32,123 bases of DNA from Alphaproteobacteria bacterium (lineage in GTDB: Bacteria; Pseudomonadota; Alphaproteobacteria; Rickettsiales; VGDC01). Made by a program: the position numbers and the translations under genes. Where the stretch lies: NCBI GenBank assembly GCA_022450665.1, contig JAKUPQ010000024.1, positions 1 to 32,123 of the forward strand. Direction: 5' to 3'. Positions 8,061 through 14,538 of this stretch are shown in pieces. Under the pieces are notes generated by a model. That model was given only the letters and a program-made list of their open reading frames with translations, had not been told where the DNA came from and searched no databases. Every line of letters begins with the position of its first letter. The stretch's first letter is position 1.

Positions 8061-9089
8061 TTACCGTTTTTCACCCCATGGTCCACCAGCTGGGTCGGGA
8101 GAAGCAGGTGTACGTTGATGTTTAATCGTGTCAAATACTGCCAGTGCCTGCGCTACTGTACCGCCCACATCGCTGGCATTGGAGGGCAGCAGCATAGTAG
8201 TGCTGTTTTGTGCAAGTTTAGCAAAGGCTTGCACATATTCTTCGGCAATTTTCATAGATACCGCTTCTGAGCCGCCTTGTTGCTGAATAGATTGCGCGAT
8301 AATATCAATACCGCGTGCGGTAGCCTCGGCTACAGCATAAATCGCTTCGGCCTCGCCCTGCGCACGGTTGATCTGATCGATTTTTGATGCCTCGGATTGC
8401 ATTACCGTATCTTGTTTGCGGGCTTCAGCGGCTAACAGCACCTGTTGCTGATGGCCTTCGGCTTTGAGAATGGTTTCTTGTTTAATACCTTCTGCAAGAT
8501 TGATTTGCGACTGGCGGCTACCTTCCGATTCCAGAATATCTGCGCGCTTCTGACGTTCGGCGGCTACTTGTTTTTCCATCGCCAGCGTAATGGTTTTTGG
8601 CGGGTCGATGTTTTTGATTTCATAGCGCATACATTGTATGCCCCAGGTTTCGGCCGCATGGTTAATTGCCAGCACAATATTTGCATTGAGCTTTTCGCGT
8701 TCTTCAAAAGTTTGATCCAGTGTCATTTTGCCAATTTCAGCGCGCATGGTGGTTTGCGCCAGTTGAGTAGCAGCATAAATAGGATCGTCCACGCCGTAAG
8801 ATGCATCAATTGCATTAATAATTTTCAGGTAAATCACGCCGTCAATATGCACGGCCACGTTGTCGCGGGTAATGGCGGTTTGTTCGTGAACGTCATACGC
8901 CATTTCTTTAAGGCTGTGTTTATACGATACACGCTCAATAAACGGAATAATTATGCTCATGCCCGAATCGAGTTTGCGGTCAAAGCGCCCGAGTTTTTCC
9001 ACAATAAATGCGCTTTGGTGGGGGACGATTTTAATGCCCATAATCACGAGCAATACGAGGACAAAACCAATCACAAATATGGGCATCAT
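8061..9089 (-). CDS. qmcA: SPFH/stomatin-family membrane protein, QmcA-like
   Basis: This 342-residue protein has an N-terminal membrane helix (about 2-19) followed by VPHQSAFIVEKLGRFDRKLDSG (23-44), the classic start of the SPFH band-7 domain. The domain continues to about 190 (GIQCMRYEIKNIDPP). A long Ala/Glu/Gln-rich coiled coil follows (about 190-260, with repeated QINLAEG/LKAEGHQQ/QSEASK units), then a short C-terminal tail. Such proteins form large membrane rings that organise lipid domains and modulate proteases. nfeD lies 54 bp upstream in the order nfeD-qmcA, matching the well-known partnership of NfeD proteins with SPFH proteins. The ATG at 9089 is followed by a second ATG, and either could serve. 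It is probably co-transcribed with the yej genes downstream. Confidence 0.9.
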   Translation of the reverse strand: MMPIFVIGFVLVLLVIMGIKIVPHQSAFIVEKLGRFDRKLDSGMSIIIPFIERVSYKHSLKEMAYDVHEQTAITRDNVAVHIDGVIYLKIINAIDASYGVDDPIYAATQLAQTTMRAEIGKMTLDQTFEEREKLNANIVLAINHAAETWGIQCMRYEIKNIDPPKTITLAMEKQVAAERQKRADILESEGSRQSQINLAEGIKQETILKAEGHQQQVLLAAEARKQDTVMQSEASKIDQINRAQGEAEAIYAVAEATARGIDIIAQSIQQQGGSEAVSMKIAEEYVQAFAKLAQNSTTMLLPSNASDVGGTVAQALAVFDTIKHQRTPASPDPAGGPWGEKR

Positions 9090-9143
9090 AGGAGGCGCGC
9101 CTTTTCTCTTTTTATTACTGTTGTTGTGCTATTCCATGCAAAA

Positions 9144-9620
9144 TTAAATGTTATCCGTAGCTATTGGGTAATCTATTTGTGCCAGAATGAGGGTTGAGCC
9201 GTCAACCTTTACAATTTTAAGCTCTGTACCAGCGGGTGCTGTTTCTATAGCGGCATCCGGCGCTAAGCGTGCGCGCATGCTAGTTCCCGACCACGTGGCA
9301 AAGCCTGTAATATCTTTGGTTAATCCGGCAGCGGCAACGGTTGCGGTGCGGCCTATCATGTTGTGATGGTGGTGCAGTTGCTTACCCATACGCAATTTTT
9401 TTATTGGCCACCATAACAAAGCCGCCCACAGAGCAGTAAAGGCAAAAAAAGCGGCACCTTGCGCAATGTGGTTGAGCGGGTCAAGCAGCCCAAGCTCTAT
9501 CATTATGCCTACGCATAATGCCGCGATGGCCGCAAATAATAAGCCAATACCGCTTAGACCCATCGCCTCGAAAAGAAACAGCAGAATACTAGCGATAAAC
9601 CAAAAATAAGCAATTTCCAT
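9144..9620 (-). CDS. NfeD-family membrane protein (partner of SPFH protein)
   Basis: This 158-residue protein matches the short NfeD class. Three hydrophobic segments (about 4-20, 25-42, 53-72) are followed by a soluble C-terminal domain (about 86-158). That domain begins IGRTATV, the usual start of the NfeD OB-fold. A run of four histidines (83-86) sits at the junction. No serine protease domain is present, unlike long NfeD proteins. Short NfeD proteins act with the adjacent QmcA-type SPFH protein at the inner membrane; the mechanism is not settled. The start has GCGGAG about nine bases upstream. It lies 29 bp after the cytochrome c gene, so it may belong to the same transcript. Confidence 0.88.
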   Translation of the reverse strand: MEIAYFWFIASILLFLFEAMGLSGIGLLFAAIAALCVGIMIELGLLDPLNHIAQGAAFFAFTALWAALLWWPIKKLRMGKQLHHHHNMIGRTATVAAAGLTKDITGFATWSGTSMRARLAPDAAIETAPAGTELKIVKVDGSTLILAQIDYPIATDNI

Positions 9621-9649
9621 GCGTTTGCTCCGCTATGGCGATATGGGGA

Positions 9650-10480
9650 TTATTCCCCGTCGCGTTTTTCTACGCTGTTTTCTAGCTCTTGCGCTTGTTC
9701 AGCTTCAGGAGTTTTGCCTTTAGGTGTTTCTTCACCGGCATTTTTCTGAATAGCTCTGTCAGCTTTTTCTTCGGCAATTGCTTCGTCTGACTTTTCTGTG
9801 GCTTGTGCATTTTCTGCAGCATCATCATCGGTAGCGCTAGCCGCAGGAGTAGGCACAGCTTCGCCATCAACCTTAGCGGCATCTTCTGCTTCACCATCTA
9901 TGGCAACTTCTTCTTCAGGCATCGAGGCTGCAACTTCAGCTTCGGTTGGCAGAGGTTTAGCAGAGCCGCTCAGCGTGCGTAAATAAGCGATTAGATCAGC
10001 GCGATCGGCGTCTTTGCTAATACCAGCAAATGCCATTTTGGTGCCAGGAACGTGCTTTTTCGGTTTTTTGAGAAAACTGGAAAGGGCATTATAATCCCAT
10101 GTTCCACCATGAGCAGCCATAGCATCCGAATAGCTGTAATCAGATTTATGCGCCACATTCGCGCCCACAATATCATAAAGATTGGGGCCGACTTTATTGG
10201 CTCCGCCTTGCTCAAAGGTATGGCACGACGTGCATTTTTTAGTGAGTGCCTGCCCTGCAGTGGCATCGGCTGTAAGCAGGAATGGCAAAATATTTTCAGG
10301 CTTTTCAACTTCAGCCACGCCGCCGGCAGCGGAATCTTCCATTACCTCAACGGCGTAGCCGCGTTTTTCAAGTTCTTGTTCTGGATGGTACAGCCCATCC
10401 GCAACCTTGCCCGCAACCATGGCGAGCAGACCCGCAACTAAAACACCAGCAGCAACTTTATTTAATTCTAGACCGGACAT
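9650..10480 (-). CDS. Membrane-anchored c-type cytochrome with long acidic C-terminal tail
   Basis: This protein has 276 residues from the ATG at 10480; an in-frame TTG two codons earlier is less likely. An uncleaved N-terminal helix (about 8-26) anchors it. A class I cytochrome c domain follows, with haem motif CTSCH (83-87), KVGPNLYDIVG (97-107) and the axial methionine in GTKMAF (M149). The domain ends near 171 (LIAYLRTLSG). It resembles CycM/cytochrome c552 proteins that carry electrons between the bc1 complex and the terminal oxidase in alphaproteobacteria. The remaining 105 or so residues are low-complexity, rich in Ala, Glu and Asp, with no recognisable domain. An FNR/FixK-type box lies 51 bp before the start codon, suggesting oxygen-linked control. 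A plausible -10 (TATACT on the minus strand) sits at 10508-10513. Confidence 0.88.
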   Translation of the reverse strand: MSGLELNKVAAGVLVAGLLAMVAGKVADGLYHPEQELEKRGYAVEVMEDSAAGGVAEVEKPENILPFLLTADATAGQALTKKCTSCHTFEQGGANKVGPNLYDIVGANVAHKSDYSYSDAMAAHGGTWDYNALSSFLKKPKKHVPGTKMAFAGISKDADRADLIAYLRTLSGSAKPLPTEAEVAASMPEEEVAIDGEAEDAAKVDGEAVPTPAASATDDDAAENAQATEKSDEAIAEEKADRAIQKNAGEETPKGKTPEAEQAQELENSVEKRDGE

Positions 10481-10530
10481 GTGCAATAAACCTAACGTAG
10501 AGTTTGCAGTATAAAGAGATTACTTCGGCT

Positions 10531-10544
10531 TTGACTTCCATCAA
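10531..10544 (-). promoter_or_regulatory. Candidate FNR/FixK (FnrL) binding box upstream of cytochrome c
   Basis: The sequence TTGACTTCCATCAA fits the FixK/FnrL consensus TTGAY-N4-RTCAA at every fixed position. It lies 51 bp upstream of the cytochrome c start. A minus-strand -10-like TATACT at 10508-10513 would put the transcription start near 10501 and the box centre near -37. That is close to, but not exactly, the -41.5 typical for activation, so it could activate or repress. Oxygen-responsive control fits a respiratory cytochrome. The match is seen; regulation is inferred. Confidence 0.5.
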
Positions 10545-10576
10545 AAATCACATTACCTCTATAAACGTAAGAGCAA

Positions 10577-10596
10577 GCGTAATCAAGTGATTACGC
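10577..10596. repeat. Perfect 20-bp palindrome (9-bp arms, 2-bp centre) in the divergent control region
   Basis: GCGTAATCAAGTGATTACGC reads as 9-bp inverted arms around AG. It lies between the divergent cytochrome c and kdsB genes, about 85 bp before kdsB and 97 bp before the cytochrome gene. A -10-like TATGAT for the kdsB direction occurs at 10611-10616, which would put the palindrome over the -35 region. That is a common position for a repressor operator. No T-run follows, so it is not a terminator. The regulator is unknown. Confidence 0.45.
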
Positions 10597-10629
10597 GCAT
10601 ATGCCCTGTGTATGATAAGAAAAATACGA

Positions 10630-10650
10630 AATCCCAAGGGATTATTTTTT
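10630..10650 (+). terminator. Weak hairpin plus T-run in the kdsB leader (possible terminator or attenuator)
   Basis: AATCCCAAGGGATT (10630-10643) is a perfect inverted repeat that can form a short stem, and it is followed by A and six T. The arrangement resembles an intrinsic terminator on the plus strand, 32 bp before the kdsB start. The stem is only five or six pairs with three G-C pairs, so termination would be weak. A fortuitous palindrome is as likely. Confidence 0.2.
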
Positions 10651-10681
10651 CAATAGTTACGGGAATAAAGGCCTTTTGCCC

Positions 10682-11431
10682 ATGCAGCACCACGATACAC
10701 TCATAATTATTCCAGCGCGCATGGCCTCGATGCGATTGCCAAATAAGCCTATGGCAGATATTAATGGTAAACCGATGATCGTGCATGTGTGGGAGAGGGC
10801 GGTGGCGGCAAAAATTGGCGAAGTGTTGGTGGCTTGCGATTCGCAACAAGTTGTTGATGCTATCAGTGCGGTTGAGGGCAAAGCGATGCTCACCCGCGAT
10901 GATCACCCCTCAGGATCAGACCGGATATGGGAGGCTTATACACATTTTGATCCCGAAGCGCGATTTAGCACGATTATTAATGTGCAGGGCGATTTACCAA
11001 CGCTAGATCCAGCGCTGGTGCATAATGTGATGGAGCCATTGCATAACCCTGCCGTGGATATTGCCACGCTTGCCTGTGTGATTTCTCAGGAGGACGAAAA
11101 GCAGGATCCGGCGGTGGTGAAGCCAATAATTAGCTTTGCGCAATCCGAATCTAATGCTGGACATATTGGTCAGGCATTGTATTTTACCCGCTGCTCTGCG
11201 CCCTATGGCGCGGGCGATCTGCACCACCATATCGGAATTTATGCCTATCGCCGTGATAGTTTGCGCCGTTTTGTGGGGCTTGCGCCCAGCCCGCTTGAGC
11301 AACGGGAAAAACTGGAACAGCTACGTGCATTGGAAAATGGAATGCGTATTGATGTAGCTATTGTAAACACGGTGCCGCTTGGGGTAGACACCCCCCAGCA
11401 TCTCGAAAAAGCGAGGAAGGCCTTAGCATGA
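10682..11431 (+). CDS. kdsB: 3-deoxy-manno-octulosonate cytidylyltransferase (CMP-Kdo synthetase)
   Basis: This 249-residue enzyme activates Kdo with CTP to CMP-Kdo for the LPS inner core, in the cytoplasm. The nucleotide-binding start is IIIPARMASMRLPNKP (8-23), the family signature. HPSGSDRIWEA (75-85) and INVQGDLPTLDP (99-110) follow; D104 lies in the metal-binding QGD motif. E. coli has QGDEP, but QGDLP is what I recall from other alphaproteobacterial KdsB proteins. The ATG at 10682 has AAAGG about ten bases upstream; a TTG two codons earlier is possible. The stop overlaps the next start as ATGA. No other Kdo pathway gene is in the window. Confidence 0.94.
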   Translation: MQHHDTLIIIPARMASMRLPNKPMADINGKPMIVHVWERAVAAKIGEVLVACDSQQVVDAISAVEGKAMLTRDDHPSGSDRIWEAYTHFDPEARFSTIINVQGDLPTLDPALVHNVMEPLHNPAVDIATLACVISQEDEKQDPAVVKPIISFAQSESNAGHIGQALYFTRCSAPYGAGDLHHHIGIYAYRRDSLRRFVGLAPSPLEQREKLEQLRALENGMRIDVAIVNTVPLGVDTPQHLEKARKALA

Positions 11432-12408
11432 CCCAACATAAATACGATATTCTCGGCATTGGTAATGCCATTGTAGATGTTTTAAGCTTCAGCGATGACG
11501 CGTTCATTCGCGATTTTGGGCTGCGAAAAGGCACAATGATCCTGATTGATGAAGATCGCGCCGAAGAATTATATACGCATATGGGCCCTGCAAAAGAAGT
11601 GTCGGGCGGTGCAGCGGCCAATACATTGGCAGGCATGGCTTCGCTGGGAGGACGTGCGTCAGTTGTTGGCATAGTGCGCGATGACCAGCTGGGAAACATT
11701 TTTACCCATGACATGCGCTCTACCGGTGTGCAATTTGATACCACTCCCGCCACCAATGGCCCTACCACTGCACGTTGCCTGATTTTTGTTACTCCCGATG
11801 CACAACGTACCATGAATACGTTCATAGGAGCATGCGCACGTATTGATAACAGCGATATAGATCCGCAAATGGTACGTGACTCGGCGGTGTTATTTGTGGA
11901 AGGGTATATGTGGAACGACCCGTCCAGCAAAAAAGCCATTCGCTATGCTATGGAAATCGCTAAAGAGGCGGGCAATAAAATCGCTTTCTCCCCATCCGAT
12001 GTATTTTGCATCGAAAATCACCATCCAGAAATGCTGGAACTGGTTGAAAACAGTGATATTGTGTTTTGCAACGAAGAAGAAGCTAAGTCGCTCTATGGCG
12101 TAGATAATTTTGATGAAGCTCAAGAGAAAATTCGCGGCAAATGCCATATGGCGGTTATTACTCGTGGAGCGGATGGCTGCGTTGTAGTGACACCGGATAA
12201 TACAGTAGTTGTTGCCGCCGCTCCAGTGCATGAGGTGGTAGATACCACTGGTGCTGGCGACTTGTTTGCAGCAGGATTTTTACATGGATTTTTACGTGAC
12301 TGGAGCCATGAAAGCTGCGCTGCTCTAGGTAGCAAATGTGCCGCCGAAATTATCCAGCATATAGGTGCGCGTACCATGAAACCCCTCACAGGATTATTGG
12401 CGGCGTAA
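11428..12408 (+). CDS. PfkB/ribokinase-family carbohydrate or nucleoside kinase (adenosine kinase-like)
   Basis: This 326-residue protein of the PfkB family starts YDILGIGNAIVDVLS (6-20). It has the substrate-side glycines SGGAAANTLAGMASLGG (59-75) and the ATP/anion-hole motif DTTGAGDLFAAGF (272-284), with the catalytic base D278. The enzyme transfers the ATP gamma-phosphate to a sugar or nucleoside. The overall pattern resembles the adenosine kinase-like proteins annotated across alphaproteobacteria, but the acceptor cannot be decided from sequence. The start overlaps the kdsB stop by four bases (ATGA), so the two are translationally coupled. The stop codon is shared in the form TAATG with a small ORF downstream. 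The kdsB coupling suggests, but does not prove, a role in sugar-nucleotide or LPS metabolism. Confidence 0.88.
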   Translation: MTQHKYDILGIGNAIVDVLSFSDDAFIRDFGLRKGTMILIDEDRAEELYTHMGPAKEVSGGAAANTLAGMASLGGRASVVGIVRDDQLGNIFTHDMRSTGVQFDTTPATNGPTTARCLIFVTPDAQRTMNTFIGACARIDNSDIDPQMVRDSAVLFVEGYMWNDPSSKKAIRYAMEIAKEAGNKIAFSPSDVFCIENHHPEMLELVENSDIVFCNEEEAKSLYGVDNFDEAQEKIRGKCHMAVITRGADGCVVVTPDNTVVVAAAPVHEVVDTTGAGDLFAAGFLHGFLRDWSHESCAALGSKCAAEIIQHIGARTMKPLTGLLAA

Positions 12409-12512
12409 TGGTTGAGTTTCTCTCTTATTTACGCATAGTATTTATTGATGTGCCGCCCATTCTGGGTTGTTTGCTCATGATTGGATTATCGTTCTTTTTT
12501 GGTTTGTGGTAA
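12408..12512 (+). CDS. Candidate 34-residue single-pass membrane peptide, coupled by TAATG on both sides
   Basis: The ATG at 12408 overlaps the stop of the kinase gene (TAATG). The frame encodes 34 residues, starting MVEFLSYLRI, with one hydrophobic stretch (about 11-34, ending SFFFGLW). Its stop overlaps the next ATG, again as TAATG. Two explanations fit. It may be a real leader peptide that couples translation across the operon. Or it may be the true N-terminus of the next gene, split by loss of one T in the T6 run at 12495-12500. Restoring one T gives a continuous protein of about 149 residues. It is not a family I recognise. Confidence 0.4.
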   Translation: MVEFLSYLRIVFIDVPPILGCLLMIGLSFFFGLW

Positions 12513-12856
12513 TGCCTTCACCGTTAGATATATTGTGGTTTATCTACCCATCGCTCATGCGGTGGCGCACAAGCCGTGTGGCGTATTTTTTAATGTTGGG
12601 CTTCATGCAGTTTTATATTATGCGCCATGGCGTGGATGTAAAAAATCCTAACCCCCTTGATACATTCTTGCTCGCTAATTATACGCATATGGTTTTCCCT
12701 GGCATTGCGGGACTTATAGTAGGCACACTCTGGCTTTTCTTGATAAGTTTGGGATTGAAATTTCCGCTAAGAATGATCGTTTATATCATTTTAGGTGGGT
12801 TAAGTATTTTCTTTGCGAATGATGTGCGTTATGCCTTATGGAGTTCGTTTCTATAA
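12512..12856 (+). CDS. Unknown small multi-pass membrane protein upstream of ampG
   Basis: This protein has 114 residues from the ATG at 12512, beginning MPSPLDILWFIYPSLMRWRT. Three or four hydrophobic segments are visible (about 4-13 with 22-34, then 54-74 and 80-98). No recognisable domain or catalytic motif is present. No Shine-Dalgarno sequence precedes the ATG, which suggests expression by translational coupling from the 34-codon ORF, or that the two are one gene (see that entry). The frame is also open upstream to a TTG at 12467, which would add 15 hydrophobic residues. It sits in the kdsB-kinase-ampG operon, nine bases before ampG. A role linked to AmpG transport is only inferred from position. 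Confidence 0.65.
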   Translation: MPSPLDILWFIYPSLMRWRTSRVAYFLMLGFMQFYIMRHGVDVKNPNPLDTFLLANYTHMVFPGIAGLIVGTLWLFLISLGLKFPLRMIVYIILGGLSIFFANDVRYALWSSFL

Positions 12857-12865
12857 GGAGAGGCC

Positions 12866-14164
12866 ATGCTTCCCAAATTTGTCGCCAGCCTGAAATCATA
12901 CACGCATCCGAAATTACGCATTATTCTTTTGCTGGGGTTTTCCAGCGGCCTGCCGTTAGTGCTGACATTTTCCACGCTCAGCGCGTGGTTGGGAGATGTG
13001 GGAGTTGATAAATCCACCATTGGTTTCTTTGCTTTGGTGGGCATTGCTTATTCGTTTAATTATTTATGGGCGCCGCTGGTAGACCATATTAAAATACCGG
13101 TGTTTCACCGCTTAGGACGGCGGCGCGGGTGGATGCTTGCCACGCAGGTTGTGCTTATGGCGGCTATTGCGGCTATGGGCATGACCAATCCGCTTTCTAT
13201 GCCTGTCGTGACAGCGCTTTGCGCGGTAGTAGTAGCGTTTGCCAGTGCCACTCAGGATATTGTAATTGATGCATACCGCACCGAAATTTTGGATAAAGAG
13301 CAGTTTGGCGAAGGCGCCGCTGCTGGAGTATTCGGTTATCGCTTGGGGATGTTGGTCGCCGGAGCGGGGGCATTGCTTATTGCTGATAATCTAAATTGGC
13401 ATATGGCTTATCTTAGTATGGCAGCATGTGTTGCTGTGGGAATGGCGGCTGTTTTGTTTGCCAAAGAACCGCAGCTTCCCGAAGATATCAGCGAGCCAGA
13501 GGAACATGAAAATGTAGCGGTGGCAGCGCAGAAAAAAATTAAACAAGCCGTCATCGATCCGTTTATTGACTTCACGAAACGTAAAGGTTGGTGGCTGTTA
13601 TTGCTATTTATTTTATGCTCCAAACTCAGTGATGCGTTTGCCGGATTTATGATTAATCCGTTTTTGCTGGAAATTGGCTTTACCAAAACCGAACTGGCAG
13701 AGATTGGTAAGATTTATGGATTTCTTGCCACCACTGCTGGAACAATTATAGGTGCGGCTTTAATTCGCAAATACGGCATTATCCGAAGTTTGTGGGTATG
13801 TATTCCGTTCCAGATGGCGGCCAATCTGGTCTATATCGCTCAAGTGCATTATGGCGCTGAAATAGGTATGTTAATGCTAAGTATTTCTGCTGATAATCTC
13901 AGCGCGGGCATGGCCATTTCTTCCGTTATCGCCTTTATGATGAGCCTGTGCAACATACGCTATACTGCTACGCAATATGCATTATTAAGTTCGCTTGCGG
14001 GTATGGGGCGCACATTGCTGGCTTCTACCAGCGGCGTTGTGGCAGAAAATTATGGATGGATCAATTTTTTCATCGTATCAGGGCTAATGGGAATCCCAGC
14101 TTTAGTTGCACTATGGTTTTTGCCGCGCTATGTTGATATAGCTGCCATAGAAAGGGAAAAGTAG
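12866..14164 (+). CDS. ampG: AmpG-like muropeptide permease (MFS)
   Basis: This 432-residue major facilitator has about twelve hydrophobic segments. Family landmarks: LLLGFSSGLPLVLTFSTLSAWL (about 21-42), IGFFALVGIAYSFNYLWAPLVD (about 52-73) and ASATQDIVIDAYR (about 126-138), all strongly typical of AmpG. AmpG imports GlcNAc-anhydroMurNAc peptides released by murein turnover, across the inner membrane, for recycling. A central cytoplasmic loop (about 200-235) is acidic then basic. The ribosome site is strong (AAGGAGAGGCC then ATG). The last codons overlap the next gene's GTG start (TAGTG). Small membrane proteins lie on both sides in the same operon. No ampD, nagZ or beta-lactamase regulator is nearby. 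Confidence 0.88.
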   Translation: MLPKFVASLKSYTHPKLRIILLLGFSSGLPLVLTFSTLSAWLGDVGVDKSTIGFFALVGIAYSFNYLWAPLVDHIKIPVFHRLGRRRGWMLATQVVLMAAIAAMGMTNPLSMPVVTALCAVVVAFASATQDIVIDAYRTEILDKEQFGEGAAAGVFGYRLGMLVAGAGALLIADNLNWHMAYLSMAACVAVGMAAVLFAKEPQLPEDISEPEEHENVAVAAQKKIKQAVIDPFIDFTKRKGWWLLLLFILCSKLSDAFAGFMINPFLLEIGFTKTELAEIGKIYGFLATTAGTIIGAALIRKYGIIRSLWVCIPFQMAANLVYIAQVHYGAEIGMLMLSISADNLSAGMAISSVIAFMMSLCNIRYTATQYALLSSLAGMGRTLLASTSGVVAENYGWINFFIVSGLMGIPALVALWFLPRYVDIAAIEREK

Positions 14165-14538
14165 TGGAGTCAATCCCCATAATACTAGCAATTACACTGC
14201 CTTATGTTGTGGGCTTAATGATGCCTAACAAAAAATTTATAGTGTTTTATGCGGGGGTAATACTGGTACTTACCCTTAGTCTGATTGGCTTTCCTGCTTT
14301 TTGGTATGCCCCTAACGATGCCAATATAGAAACTCTTGGTCATGCGAATATATTTACATGGATGTTTCAGGGGATTTTCTTTGTAAGCGGTATCAGTGGC
14401 GCTGGGGTAAAATATAAGCTTTTGGATAAATCCGATCCGGAAATTACTTTGTCAGGCCGTGCAAAATTTGCTGGCACAGCACTTTTTTTCGCAATCGGTG
14501 TGTTCTATGTGCTTAGCGTGATAAATGTGGGTTATTAA
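14164..14538 (+). CDS. Unknown small membrane protein, GTG start, coupled to ampG
   Basis: This 124-residue protein starts at GTG 14164, which overlaps the ampG stop (TAGTG). AAAGGGAA lies at a suitable distance upstream. Four hydrophobic segments are visible: about 5-18, 24-46, 60-78 and 101-121. There is a short charged loop ([19 protein letters not shown]). No conserved motif is recognised. The stop codon overlaps that of hemF on the opposite strand in a shared TTAA (14535-14538), so there is no terminator between them. It is the last gene of the kdsB-ampG operon. Function is unknown. Confidence 0.7.
   Translation: MESIPIILAITLPYVVGLMMPNKKFIVFYAGVILVLTLSLIGFPAFWYAPNDANIETLGHANIFTWMFQGIFFVSGISGAGVKYKLLDKSDPEITLSGRAKFAGTALFFAIGVFYVLSVINVGY

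Noticed and set aside
8445-9197. A 250-codon frame on the plus strand opposite qmcA and the end of nfeD
   Set aside because: It lies entirely antisense to a well-supported SPFH gene, has no recognisable domain and no ribosome site. It is a codon-bias shadow.
10682-11431. Possible active-site defect in KdsB (QGDLP instead of QGDEP)
   Set aside because: The metal-binding aspartate is kept, and QGDLP is, as far as I know, common in alphaproteobacterial KdsB.
11358-11939. A 193-codon minus-strand frame opposite kdsB and the kinase
   Set aside because: Both plus-strand genes carry clear family motifs here. The antisense translation has no motif and is Ser/Arg-rich, typical of a shadow frame.
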